This document shows, piece after piece, positions 45,443-54,305 of a stretch of 64,000 nt of DNA. Each line of letters opens with the position of its first letter. Positions within the stretch are counted from its first letter, which is position 1. Origin of the DNA: Pseudomonas shirazensis. Its GTDB lineage: Bacteria; Pseudomonadota; Gammaproteobacteria; Pseudomonadales; Pseudomonadaceae. The DNA lies in contig NZ_JABWRD020000004.1 in NCBI RefSeq assembly GCF_014268785.2, forward strand, positions 1 to 64,000, written 5' to 3'. The notes beneath the pieces are model-generated. The model ran no database searches. It was not told the origin of the DNA and saw only the letters and a list, made by a program, of their open reading frames with translations. A program made the position numbers and the translations under genes.

Positions 45443-47080
45443 ATGTTCAAGAAAGCTGGCAAGACCCTGCTGGGTCTGGCTGTCGCGGCGAGCCTGATGC
45501 AGGCGCACGCCGATGAAGCGAAGAAAGTAGACGTGCTGCTGGTTGGCGGCGGCATCATGAGTTCGACCCTGGCGGTCTGGCTCAATGAGCTGGAGCCGAG
45601 CTGGTCGATGGAGATGGTCGAGCGCCTGGATGGCGTCGCTGAAGAAAGCTCCAACGGCTGGAACAACGCCGGTACCGGTCACTCTGCGCTGGCCGAGCTG
45701 AACTACACGCCAATGGATAAAGACGGCACCGTCAATATCTCCAAGGCCATCGAGATCAACGAATCGTTCCAGATCTCCCGCCAGTTCTGGTCGTGGCAGG
45801 TCCGTCAGGGCGTGTTGAACAACCCGCGTTCGTTCATCAACACCACGCCGCACATGAGCTTCGTGTGGGGCGACGACAACATCAAGTTCCTCAAGAAGCG
45901 TTACGACGCGCTGCAGGCCAGCCCGCTGTTCCGTCCGATGCAGTACTCGGAAGACAACGCGCAGATCGCCAAGTGGGTCCCGCTGATGATGGAAGGGCGA
46001 GATCCTTCGCAGAAGCTGGCCGTGACCTGGACGCCGCTCGGCACCGACGTCAACTTCGGCGAGATCACCCGTCAGTTCGTCAAGCACCTGCAAACCCGGG
46101 AAAACTTCGACCTGAAGCTGTCCACCGAAGTGCAGGACATCACGCGTAACGAAGACGGCTCCTGGCACGTTGAGTACAAAAACCTCAAGGACGGCAGCAA
46201 GTCGGCCACCGACGCCAAGTTCCTGTTCATTGGTGCTGGCGGCGGCGCGCTGAAGCTGCTGCAGAAGTCGGGCATCCCGGAAGCCAAGGAATACGCAGGC
46301 TTCCCGGTCGGCGGCTCGTTCCTGGTGACCGAGAACCCTACCGTGGCCATGCAGCATATGGCCAAGGCTTACGGCATTGCCTCCACCGGCGCGCCGCCCA
46401 TGTCGGTACCGCACCTGGATACCCGCGTGCTGGATGGCAAGCGCGTGATTCTGTTTGGCCCGTTCGCCACCTTCTCGACCAAGTTCCTCAAGAACGGCTC
46501 GTACCTCGACCTGCTGAGCAGCACCACGCTGCACAACGTCTGGCCGATGACCAAGGTAGGTGTTGATCAGTATCCGCTGGTCGAGTACCTCGCTGGCCAG
46601 CTGATGCTGTCTGACGATGATCGTTTCGCGGCGCTGCAGACCTACTTCCCGAACGCCAAGAAAGAAGACTGGCGCTTGTGGCAAGCCGGTCAGCGCGTGC
46701 AGATCATCAAGCGCGACGAAGAAAAAGGCGGCGTGCTCAAGCTGGGTACTGAAGTCGTGACCTCGCAGGACCGCAGCATTGCCGGTCTGCTGGGCGCTTC
46801 GCCAGGCGCTTCGACCGCGGCACCGATCATGCTCACCGTGCTCGAAACCGTGTTCAAGGAAAAGGTCGCAACGCCTGAGTGGCAAGCCAAGTTGCACGAA
46901 ATCGTGCCAAGTTACGGCACCAAGCTGAACGATTCGGCTGCTGCTGTGCAGAAAGAGTGGGACTACACCGCTGAAGTGCTGCAACTGGAAAAACCACCGG
47001 TTATCGATCAGAGCGTTGGCACTGATACAACCGTGAGCAAGCCAGTTGAAAGCAACCCTGCGAGCGACATGGCGCTGTAA
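45443..47080 (+). CDS. mqo: malate:quinone oxidoreductase with signal-peptide-like N terminus
   Basis: An FAD enzyme oxidising malate to oxaloacetate and reducing quinone. The 545-residue protein carries the FAD-binding GGGIMSSTLA at about 35-44 and the Mqo hallmarks NAGTGHSALAELNYTP and GASPGAST. It begins with KK-hydrophobic-AHADEAKK, which looks like a Sec signal peptide cleaved near residue 23. Most Mqo proteins start directly at the dinucleotide fold. A 30-residue Pro/Ser/Thr-rich tail is also extra. It lies between two terminators and is transcribed alone. Confidence 0.93.
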   Translation: MFKKAGKTLLGLAVAASLMQAHADEAKKVDVLLVGGGIMSSTLAVWLNELEPSWSMEMVERLDGVAEESSNGWNNAGTGHSALAELNYTPMDKDGTVNISKAIEINESFQISRQFWSWQVRQGVLNNPRSFINTTPHMSFVWGDDNIKFLKKRYDALQASPLFRPMQYSEDNAQIAKWVPLMMEGRDPSQKLAVTWTPLGTDVNFGEITRQFVKHLQTRENFDLKLSTEVQDITRNEDGSWHVEYKNLKDGSKSATDAKFLFIGAGGGALKLLQKSGIPEAKEYAGFPVGGSFLVTENPTVAMQHMAKAYGIASTGAPPMSVPHLDTRVLDGKRVILFGPFATFSTKFLKNGSYLDLLSSTTLHNVWPMTKVGVDQYPLVEYLAGQLMLSDDDRFAALQTYFPNAKKEDWRLWQAGQRVQIIKRDEEKGGVLKLGTEVVTSQDRSIAGLLGASPGASTAAPIMLTVLETVFKEKVATPEWQAKLHEIVPSYGTKLNDSAAAVQKEWDYTAEVLQLEKPPVIDQSVGTDTTVSKPVESNPASDMAL

Positions 47081-47130
47081 TCAGGCTTCAGCTGCGCGGT
47101 AACCATTTACCGCTTCGGCAACCAGCCCAT

Positions 47131-47164
47131 AAAAAACCACGAGGTGCTGCCTCGTGGTTTTTTT
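47131..47164. terminator. bidirectional terminator between mqo and the glf operon
   Basis: The perfect stem aaccacgagg / cctcgtggtt is flanked by an A run and a seven-T run, so it serves mqo from the left and the glycosidase gene from the right. Confidence 0.93.
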
Positions 47165-47185
47165 ATGCCTGCGGTTTGCGGATTG

Positions 47186-48307
47186 TCAGGGCTGCCCAGC
47201 GAAGCGTGCGGCGACGGTCTGGAGTTCGCTGTACAGCGGATGAAACGGCGCGCGCGAACCTCGGTTGTCGGCATAGCCGAATACACCGCTGGGGCAGTAG
47301 CGGTCGTTGTCCCAGCCGGGGTAGTCGAGAAACGGATACCAGCACAGGCCTTCGATAGTGACGCCACGTTCTTGCGCCAACTGCAGTTGCTCGGCGATGT
47401 AGCGCAGCCAAGGTACGCGGTCGCAGTCTTCGGCGCCGGTTTCGGACAATAGAATCGGCCGTTGATAGCGTTGGTGCAGCTCGCGCAGCATGCCTGCCAA
47501 GGGCCGAAAGTGCGGGTCGCCGAACGGAATCTTGCTGCCATGGTGATACCACTGGTTCTGCGGGTAGAAGTTGGCGCCGATGATATCCAGGTACTCTTCA
47601 CGCCCGCCAAGGCCCGGCCAGCGGCGGCCGGTGAGCAGGTCCCAGGCTTCGAACTGCGACTGGCGATAGGCTTCGGCGGCATCGACATCATCCGCACGTT
47701 TGCTCGGCGGCAAGACGTTGATCAGCGGGTCGCCCTGAATAAACCGCGCAGCCGGGGCAACTTCGCGGATTGCCTCGATGGCGGCGATACTGGCGCGGAC
47801 CAGCTGATGCTTGAGTTCCAGGCCGCGATGGCGGGCACAGGGATTGAAATAGGCTACGTCGCCACCGGCCCAGCTCCAGAAGGAAATCTCGTTGATGGGC
47901 GAAATCAACGGCACGTCGAGGCCGCGCTCTACCAGTAACCGGGCGAAAGCTGCGGCAAAGCGGGCGAAGCGCTCGACGAACAGCGGCCGCCAGATATCCA
48001 GATCGTCTGGATAGCCGTAATGGCACAAATCCCAGATCACTTGCACGTCCTGGCGCCGCGCAGCATCGATCATCGGCACCACGCTCGACCATTCGTAGCG
48101 ATAGGGCTGGCGCTCGATCAAGTGCCAGCGCAGGCCGTCGCGGGCGCTGCGAATGCCCAATGCCGCGAGTTGCTGGTAGTCCTGCTCAGCCCAGCGGGCA
48201 TGGCCGGTGCACTCCTGCATATCCAGGCGACGCCCGTCGCAACGGCGCTGCGAGGCGCATTCATAACCGGCCATGACGAAGCTGTTGAACAGCCCCGTGC
48301 CGCTCAT
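47186..48307 (-). CDS. cytoplasmic clan GH-A glycoside hydrolase-like protein
   Basis: A 373-residue TIM-barrel protein with no signal peptide. The two clan GH-A catalytic glutamates are visible: acid/base Glu140 in SPINEIS and nucleophile Glu289 in LLSETGAED. RDGLRWHLIE and IWDLCHYGYP near residues 57-100 resemble GH1-type beta-glycosidases, and related proteins are often annotated as beta-glucosidase. The ATG overlaps the glf stop (ATGA), so it is translationally coupled to UDP-galactopyranose mutase. The substrate is unknown; a role in trimming or remaking a galactofuranose-containing glycan is inferred. Confidence 0.8.
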   Translation of the reverse strand: MSGTGLFNSFVMAGYECASQRRCDGRRLDMQECTGHARWAEQDYQQLAALGIRSARDGLRWHLIERQPYRYEWSSVVPMIDAARRQDVQVIWDLCHYGYPDDLDIWRPLFVERFARFAAAFARLLVERGLDVPLISPINEISFWSWAGGDVAYFNPCARHRGLELKHQLVRASIAAIEAIREVAPAARFIQGDPLINVLPPSKRADDVDAAEAYRQSQFEAWDLLTGRRWPGLGGREEYLDIIGANFYPQNQWYHHGSKIPFGDPHFRPLAGMLRELHQRYQRPILLSETGAEDCDRVPWLRYIAEQLQLAQERGVTIEGLCWYPFLDYPGWDNDRYCPSGVFGYADNRGSRAPFHPLYSELQTVAARFAGQP

Positions 48308-49476
48308 CCGGGCTCAGCGACGTGCTGCTCCACCTCGACCCCGGCTTCGCGGGCGATGCGCTGGTACAAGGCCAGTGCCTGACCGACCACCTGATCCATG
48401 TTGTAGTACTTATAGGTACCGAGCCTGCCGAGGAAAGTAACGCCAGGAGTCTGATCGGCGAGGGCTCTGTAACGCTTGTACAGCTCGGCGTTTTCCGGGC
48501 GTGGAATGGGGTAATACGGGTCGCCATCGGCGCACGGGAACTCATAGCTGATGCTAGTCAGCGGATGCGTCTGGCCGGTCAGGTGCTTGTATTCGGTGAT
48601 CCGCGTGTACGGCACGGCGGGGTGCGGATAATTGACGACGGCTACGGGCTGGAAACACTCATGATCGTGCGTCTCGTGCTGGAAGCGCAACGAGCGATAC
48701 GGCAACTTGCCGTAACAATGGCCGAAGTACTCATCGATAGGGCCGCAGTACACCAGCTCGCGATAACGCAGCAGCTCGCGCACTGTGCTGAAGTCAGTTG
48801 CCAGCAGCACGTCGATGGCCGGGTGTTCGAGCATGCGCTCGAACATCTGCGTATAGCCATGCAACGGCATGATCTGGAAGGCATCGGTGAAATAGCGGTC
48901 GTCGGTGGTGGTGCGGGTCGGCACCCGCGCGGTCACCGATTTATCCAGCTCGCTCGGGTCCAGGCCCCATTGCTTGCGGGTGTAGCCGCGGAAGAACTTC
49001 TCGTACAGTTCGCGGCCGACCTGGTTGATCACCACATCTTCGGAGGTGTGGATCGTCGCCACCGGCTCGGCACGGCTGGCCAGAAACGCTTCGGCCTGGG
49101 CCTCGTTCATCGACTGCGCGTAGAGGATATTCAATGTGGTCAGGTTGATCGGAATCGGCAGCAAGTGCCCATCGACCTGCGCCAGCACGCGGTGCTCGTA
49201 GGGGCGCCATTCTGTGAAGCGCGAGAGGTAATCGACGATACGCTGGGCGTTGGTGTGAAAGATATGCGGACCGTAACGGTGCACCAGCACCCCGGCAGCA
49301 TCAAGGTGGTCGTAGGCGTTGCCGCCGATGTGCTCGCGGCGGTCGATCAGCAATATCCGTTTGCCCAGGCCGGCACTCAGGCGCTCGGCGAGCACGCTGC
49401 CGGCGAACCCTGCGCCGACGATCAGGTAGTCATAGGGCTGTGCCGCCAGCGCCGTCTGCAGGGTTATCGTTGGCAT
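48304..49476 (-). CDS. glf: UDP-galactopyranose mutase
   Basis: A flavoenzyme interconverting UDP-galactopyranose and UDP-galactofuranose. The 390-residue protein has the FAD motif GAGFAG at 21-26 and the substrate-loop segments GPHIFHTN and FRGYTRKQWG. ARVPTRTTTDDRYF and the C-terminal GRLGTYKYYNMDQVV also match. The ATG at 49476 overlaps the end of the glycosyltransferase gene by 13 bases, and a short non-conserved extension upstream is rejected. It is the middle gene of an overlapping trio. Confidence 0.95.
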   Translation of the reverse strand: MPTITLQTALAAQPYDYLIVGAGFAGSVLAERLSAGLGKRILLIDRREHIGGNAYDHLDAAGVLVHRYGPHIFHTNAQRIVDYLSRFTEWRPYEHRVLAQVDGHLLPIPINLTTLNILYAQSMNEAQAEAFLASRAEPVATIHTSEDVVINQVGRELYEKFFRGYTRKQWGLDPSELDKSVTARVPTRTTTDDRYFTDAFQIMPLHGYTQMFERMLEHPAIDVLLATDFSTVRELLRYRELVYCGPIDEYFGHCYGKLPYRSLRFQHETHDHECFQPVAVVNYPHPAVPYTRITEYKHLTGQTHPLTSISYEFPCADGDPYYPIPRPENAELYKRYRALADQTPGVTFLGRLGTYKYYNMDQVVGQALALYQRIAREAGVEVEQHVAEPG

Positions 49477-50642
49477 TCGATCAACTCCTTCATGTCGGCG
49501 CAGGTCTTGTCCCACGACATGCCATCCAGCGCTCGATCCGCGCGTTTGGTGACCACTCCGCTCTGCTTGCGCAGGGCCAGGGCAGCGTCGATGGCGCTGA
49601 TAAAGTCCGCCGCGTTACTGGCAATGCTGACCACGCCGCTGTGCGCATAGCCATTGACCACATCACGCACCGGCGTCGACACCACCGGGCAGCCGCCGGC
49701 GAGGTATTCCGGGGTTTTGGTGGGGCTGATGAAGCGCGTCGACTCATTGATGGCGAAGGGCATCAGGGCGACATCCCAGCCGGCCAGGTAAGCAGGCAAC
49801 TGCTCGTACTGCCTGGCGCCGAGATAGTGGATATTGGCCAGCCGCGGCAGCAGTTCGGGGTCGATCTTGACCACCGGGCCGATCAGCACGATCTGCCAGT
49901 CGGGCCGCTGCTCAGCGATGTCGGTCACCAACTGGATATCGAAGCGTTCGTCGATCACGCCGAAAAAGCCCAGGCGTGGATGGCCAATCGCAGCCTGATC
50001 AGCAGGTTCTGTCAGCGCTGTGCGGGCCTGACCGAAATGCGCTATGTCTACGCTGCTGGGCATGGCGTGGGCATTGGCGTGGTGCTCGCGCTTGGCCTCC
50101 CACAGGCTGTGGCCGCCGGTAAACACCACGTCGGCGCGGCTGAGCAGGCGTTGCTCCATTTCCAGCATGGCCGGCGGTGCGAACTTGAACGCGGACAGCT
50201 CGTCCATGCAGTCGTAGATCACCACCTGGCCTTGCAGATGGTCGGTAAACCCCAGGCTCATCGGCGTCCAGTACCACAGCAGCAGCTCGCCGCCGTTGTG
50301 GGCTGCCAGCCAGGTGTCGAGCAGCTGGCGCTGGGCCGCGATGACCTGCTGCTCATCCAGCCCGGTCGGCAGCAGCGGCACCAGCACGGTCAAGCCGTCG
50401 CTGACCGCGTGTGGTTGCAGCAGCGGCGTTTGCTGTGGCTCGAAGATCGGCTCTTCGAGAAACAGCACATCGTAATCCTTGGCCAGCCGCGACATCACAT
50501 GTTGCGGCCGTTGGTAGACAAACCCCCAGCGCAGATGCGACAGGCACAGCAAGGTCGGGCGTAGGCCGATGGCCTGTAGCGGGACTGCCGACAATTCGCT
50601 GGAATGCGGCTGCAGATCAGGCTCGAGCTGAATTTGAGTCAT
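49464..50642 (-). CDS. GT-B glycosyltransferase
   Basis: A 392-residue GT1/GT4-like enzyme without membrane segments. The N-terminal Rossmann domain contains SHLRWGFVYQRPQHVMSRLA. The C-terminal domain has the donor-binding SPTKTPEYLAGGCPVVSTPV motif. It is the first gene of the GT-glf-glycosidase operon and could use UDP-galactofuranose or another nucleotide sugar. Its acceptor is unknown. A 201-base gap separates it from arsR upstream. Confidence 0.88.
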   Translation of the reverse strand: MTQIQLEPDLQPHSSELSAVPLQAIGLRPTLLCLSHLRWGFVYQRPQHVMSRLAKDYDVLFLEEPIFEPQQTPLLQPHAVSDGLTVLVPLLPTGLDEQQVIAAQRQLLDTWLAAHNGGELLLWYWTPMSLGFTDHLQGQVVIYDCMDELSAFKFAPPAMLEMEQRLLSRADVVFTGGHSLWEAKREHHANAHAMPSSVDIAHFGQARTALTEPADQAAIGHPRLGFFGVIDERFDIQLVTDIAEQRPDWQIVLIGPVVKIDPELLPRLANIHYLGARQYEQLPAYLAGWDVALMPFAINESTRFISPTKTPEYLAGGCPVVSTPVRDVVNGYAHSGVVSIASNAADFISAIDAALALRKQSGVVTKRADRALDGMSWDKTCADMKELIECQR

Positions 50643-50843
50643 GCGAAGTACCTTGTCTGGTGTCTGAATTCAAACCTGCGCGATCGACAGATCTGCGGCT
50701 TGCCACCAAGGCCCCGCTGGACGGCGCATGCTGTGCCTTGTGATCAGTAGAGAGGGGTGCTTCGAGCGGCGTTCATTACGCCTGCTGCGCGAGCCGATGA
50801 AGGGTGCATAGGGCTGCGCAGGCGGAGGGGCTGCGGCGGTTAC

Positions 50844-51152
50844 TCAGCGCTGGCGCAGGATGCACTCGAGCAGGCCGGGGAAGCGGCTGTCGAGCATTTC
50901 ACTGCGCAGCGAATTCATGTGCGTGGTGCCGACATTGCGCGTCTGCACCAGGCCTGCATCACGCAACACGCGAAAGTGATGGGACATGCTCGACTTGGGT
51001 CGGCCGCCATCCAGCTCGCCACAAGTGGCTTCGGTGACACCCGCCAGATGGCGCACGATGGCCATGCGCACGGGGTCGCTCAAGGCGTACAGCACGCGTT
51101 CGAGGATGAGGTCTTCACAGCTTGGATGTTTGTAGGCTCGCATGGTCGACAT
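50844..51152 (-). CDS. ArsR-family transcriptional repressor
   Basis: A winged helix-turn-helix regulator of about 102 residues from the chosen ATG. The recognition region is KSSMSHHFRVLRDAGLV. It has no metal-binding CxC/ELCV motif, so it is probably not a metal sensor. An upstream ATG (51179) would place the start inside the palindromic operator; 51152 or 51143 is more likely. It is divergent from xenA and presumably controls both genes. Confidence 0.88.
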   Translation of the reverse strand: MSTMRAYKHPSCEDLILERVLYALSDPVRMAIVRHLAGVTEATCGELDGGRPKSSMSHHFRVLRDAGLVQTRNVGTTHMNSLRSEMLDSRFPGLLECILRQR

Positions 51153-51177
51153 GATAACGGGGCTTTCATTAATTGCC

Positions 51178-51201
51178 ATAGTTCGATTATGATCGAACTA
51201 T
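51178..51201. promoter_or_regulatory. palindromic operator between arsR-type gene and xenA
   Basis: A perfect inverted repeat with 10-base arms (atagttcgat / atcgaactat) and a 4-base centre lies in the 77-base space between the divergent genes. This is the expected kind of site for a dimeric ArsR repressor. Confidence 0.8.
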
Positions 51202-51229
51202 CGTATGCCCAACCTGCTGGAGCTGGCTC

Positions 51230-52321
51230 ATGTCTGCATTGTTCGAACCCTACACCCTCAAAGACGTCACCTTGCGCAACCGCATTGCCATTCCACCGAT
51301 GTGCCAGTACATGGCCGAAGACGGCATGATCAACGACTGGCACCACGTGCATCTGACGGGTATGGCCCGCGGCGGCGCCGGCTTGCTGGTGGTCGAAGCC
51401 ACTGCTGTATCGCCAGAAGGACGCATTACCCCAGGCTGCGCCGGGATCTGGAGCGACGCCCACGCCGAAGCGTTCTTGCCGGTGGTGAAGGCGATCAAGG
51501 CGGCCGGTTCCGTACCCGGCATCCAGATCGCCCACGCCGGGCGTAAGGCCAGCGCCAATCGCCCATGGGAAGGTGACGACCATATCGCCGCTGACGACGC
51601 CCGCGGCTGGGACACCCTGGCACCGTCGGCAATTGCCTTTGGCGCCAACCTGCCGAAAGTGCCAAAGGCGATGACCCTGGGCGATATCGCTCGGGTCAAA
51701 CAAGACTTTGTCGACGCTGCGCGCCGCGCCCGTGACGCCGGTTTCGAGTGGATCGAGCTGCACTTCGCCCACGGCTACCTCGGTCAGAGCTTCTTCTCCG
51801 AGCACTCCAACCAGCGTACTGATGCTTACGGCGGCAGCTTCGAAAACCGCAGCCGCTTCCTCCTCGAAACGCTGGCGGCCGTGCGTGAAGTCTGGCCTGA
51901 GCATCTGCCGCTGACCGCCCGCTTCGGTGTGCTGGAATATGATGGCCGCGACGAGCAGACCCTGGTCGAGTCGATCGAACTGGCCCGTCAGTTCAAGGCC
52001 GGTGGCCTCGACCTGTTGAGCGTCAGCGTTGGTTTCACCATCCCCGACACCAATATCCCGTGGGGCCCGGCCTTCATGGGCCCGATTGCCGAGCGCGTGC
52101 GCCGCGAAGCAGGCCTGCCGGTGACGTCGGCATGGGGCTTCGGCACGCCGCAGCTGGCTGAAGGCGCGCTGCAAGCGGGTCAGCTGGATCTGGTTTCGGT
52201 AGGCCGTGCGCACCTGGCTGACCCACATTGGGCCTACTTCGCCGCCAAAGAGTTGGGCGTGGACAAAGCCTCGTGGACCCTGCCAGCGCCGTATGCGCAT
52301 TGGCTGGAACGCTATCGTTAA
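51230..52321 (+). CDS. xenA: xenobiotic reductase XenA (old yellow enzyme family)
   Basis: An FMN-dependent ene-reductase reducing activated alkenes, nitro compounds and enones with NAD(P)H. The 363-residue sequence closely resembles P. putida XenA as I know it. It has Cys25 (PPMCQYM), which tunes the flavin in this thermophilic-like OYE subclass, the His pair in HFAHGYLGQSF, and SAWGFGTPQ with the active-site Trp. It is divergent from the ArsR gene and ends at a strong terminator. Confidence 0.94.
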   Translation: MSALFEPYTLKDVTLRNRIAIPPMCQYMAEDGMINDWHHVHLTGMARGGAGLLVVEATAVSPEGRITPGCAGIWSDAHAEAFLPVVKAIKAAGSVPGIQIAHAGRKASANRPWEGDDHIAADDARGWDTLAPSAIAFGANLPKVPKAMTLGDIARVKQDFVDAARRARDAGFEWIELHFAHGYLGQSFFSEHSNQRTDAYGGSFENRSRFLLETLAAVREVWPEHLPLTARFGVLEYDGRDEQTLVESIELARQFKAGGLDLLSVSVGFTIPDTNIPWGPAFMGPIAERVRREAGLPVTSAWGFGTPQLAEGALQAGQLDLVSVGRAHLADPHWAYFAAKELGVDKASWTLPAPYAHWLERYR

Positions 52322-52359
52322 GGCTCGCCCTAACGCCAGCCAGCACCGTTAACCACGCG

Positions 52360-52407
52360 GGGCCAGTCCGAGCAGCACAGCGCTGCGAGACTGGCCCAGC
52401 GTTTTTT
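52360..52407 (+). terminator. terminator of xenA
   Basis: A 9-bp stem (gggccagtc / gactggccc) with a long loop is followed by agcg and six T. It lies between convergent xenA and a LysR gene. Confidence 0.8.
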
Positions 52408-52418
52408 GTGGCTAGCAG

Positions 52419-53303
52419 TTACTGGCCAAACACTATCCGAGCCTGGTTAAAGCACTGCTCGGCAATCGCCGACCTCGGCTCGCTGCGGCGCAGCAGCAAG
52501 CCAACCGGGCTGAGCACGCTGGCCTCGCTGATGGGGGTGATGCGCATGTGTTCGCTCAAATCCTCCAGCCCGCAGTTGAGCGGCATCACTGCGCAGCACA
52601 TGCCGCTGGTGATGGCCTGGATCAGCTGGAAGGTCGAGTCGCTTTCCAGCACTGCCAGTGGCGCAAGGCCGCGGCTGCGAAAGCTCAGGTCCAGCGACTG
52701 GCGGTAGTGCATGCCCTTGCTGAGCAGCCCCAACGGCAGGTCCCCCAGCTCATCCCAGGCCAGCTCGCTTTGCTCGAACTGATAATGGCGGGTGTCGTGC
52801 AGCAGGCCCATGGTGGTGGTGCCCAGTTCGATCACGTCGAAAAAGCTTGAGTTGACCTGATCCAGATAGCAGATCCCCAGGTCGAGCTGGTTGCGGCTGA
52901 GGCCATCGACGATCTGCTCGGAGGTACTCGAGCTGAGCTGAAACTGCAGCTCGGGAAACTTCTCCCGCAGCGGCAGCAGCAGCGCCATTGGATTGAAACT
53001 GGCCAACGGCACGCTGCCCAGGCGCAGGCTGCCGACCACTTGGCCGCGGCAGCTGGCCGCTTCGGCCTGGAGGCCGTCATGTGCGGCCAGCAGTGTCCGC
53101 GCCCAAGCCAGAATGCGTTCGCCGGCCTCGGTGAAACCCTCGAAGCGCTGGCCACGTTCGACCAGCACCAGGTCAAGTTCTTCTTCCAGATTACGCAGGC
53201 GCATCGACAAGGTCGGCTGGGTGATATGGCACAGCGCAGCGGCCTGACCGAAGTGCCGAGTCTGGTCCAGGGCGATAAGAAACTTGAGCTGCTTGATGTC
53301 CAT
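52419..53303 (-). CDS. LysR-family transcriptional regulator
   Basis: A 294-residue regulator with an N-terminal HTH (FGQAAALCHITQPTLSMRLRNLEEEL) and an effector domain (GSLRLGSVPLASFNP onward). Its target is unclear, since the nearest genes are bestrophin and moaA upstream on the same strand and convergent xenA. It is 81 bases after the bestrophin gene and could be its own unit. Confidence 0.9.
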   Translation of the reverse strand: MDIKQLKFLIALDQTRHFGQAAALCHITQPTLSMRLRNLEEELDLVLVERGQRFEGFTEAGERILAWARTLLAAHDGLQAEAASCRGQVVGSLRLGSVPLASFNPMALLLPLREKFPELQFQLSSSTSEQIVDGLSRNQLDLGICYLDQVNSSFFDVIELGTTTMGLLHDTRHYQFEQSELAWDELGDLPLGLLSKGMHYRQSLDLSFRSRGLAPLAVLESDSTFQLIQAITSGMCCAVMPLNCGLEDLSEHMRITPISEASVLSPVGLLLRRSEPRSAIAEQCFNQARIVFGQ

Positions 53304-53384
53304 GGGGCGGCCTGCGCAATCGGAATGCGTTGACCTTAACCAAGTTGAGCGGGGCTAGCCATTGTTTAGTCGCCGCCGCCCGGT

Positions 53385-54284
53385 TCAGCTGAGCACGTGA
53401 TCGACCGGCATCAGCGCGGGCGGCAACGGCTCGTGGCCAAGCGCCGCAAGCACGTCGCGCTCCAAGGTGCGCACCAATGAGTCGGTGGGCAGGTCGTTTT
53501 CGTCGCGGCCAAACGGATCTTCCAGCTCGTTGCCGATCGCATCCAGGCCAAAGAACGTGTAGCTGACGATGGTGGTGAACAGCGGCGCCAGCCAGCCCAA
53601 GGGTTCTGCCAGGGCGAACGGCAGCAGCAGGCAGAAGATATAGATGGTCCGGTGCAACAGCAGGGTGTAAGGGAAGGGTAGCGGCGTGCCCTTGATCCGT
53701 TCACAGGTCGCCTGCACTTCGGCCAGGCCAACCAGACGCTGTTCGAGCAGGGTGTAGCGCCATTCGCTGATCTGTTGCGTCTGCGCCAGCTCCGAGCAGC
53801 GCTGGCCGATGTTACGCAGGATGCCGTCGCAGACGTTGTGCGGGCTGAGTGAATGCGCCGGGTTCAGCCACGGCTGCGCCGCGCCGAGGGCATCCTCACC
53901 GCGCAATCCAGCGTTCAAGGCATGGGCAAAGCCGCACAGGCTGCGCAGTAACTCGCGGCGCAGCTCGGGGTCGGCAATCGCCACGCTCTCGCGCACGAAC
54001 GAGCGCACCTCGATGAGCATCCGCCCCCAGGCCTTGCGGCCCTCCCACCAGCGGTCATAACAGGCCGTGTTGCGAAAACTCATGAAAATCGACAGCGACA
54101 GGCCGAGCAAGGTGAAGGGCGTGGCGCTGACCGGCGAGAACATCTCTGGATAATGCCGCTCGACCAGCACGATCAACGCCGCCAGCAAGGTAACCAGCAG
54201 GCAGCGCCAGGCAATGCGCTTGACGATCGAGCCTTTCAGGGTGAACAGCACACGCAGCACATCGGGCCGGGAATGGACGATCAT
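53385..54284 (-). CDS. bestrophin-like (UPF0187/YneE) membrane protein
   Basis: A 299-residue inner-membrane protein of the bacterial bestrophin family, which forms pentameric ion channels. Family features are SIFMSFRNTACYDRWWEGRKAWG and the later AEPLGWLAPLFTTIVSYTFFGLDAIGNELEDPFG. It lies 21 bases after moaA on the same strand and is probably co-transcribed. Confidence 0.9.
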   Translation of the reverse strand: MIVHSRPDVLRVLFTLKGSIVKRIAWRCLLVTLLAALIVLVERHYPEMFSPVSATPFTLLGLSLSIFMSFRNTACYDRWWEGRKAWGRMLIEVRSFVRESVAIADPELRRELLRSLCGFAHALNAGLRGEDALGAAQPWLNPAHSLSPHNVCDGILRNIGQRCSELAQTQQISEWRYTLLEQRLVGLAEVQATCERIKGTPLPFPYTLLLHRTIYIFCLLLPFALAEPLGWLAPLFTTIVSYTFFGLDAIGNELEDPFGRDENDLPTDSLVRTLERDVLAALGHEPLPPALMPVDHVLS

Positions 54285-54305
54285 GGGGATCCAGAGGCGG
54301 TTGGG

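Noticed and set aside
45440..46984. A 514-codon frame antisense to mqo
   Set aside because: Shadow of mqo; composition is Gln/His/Arg-rich as expected for an antisense reading.
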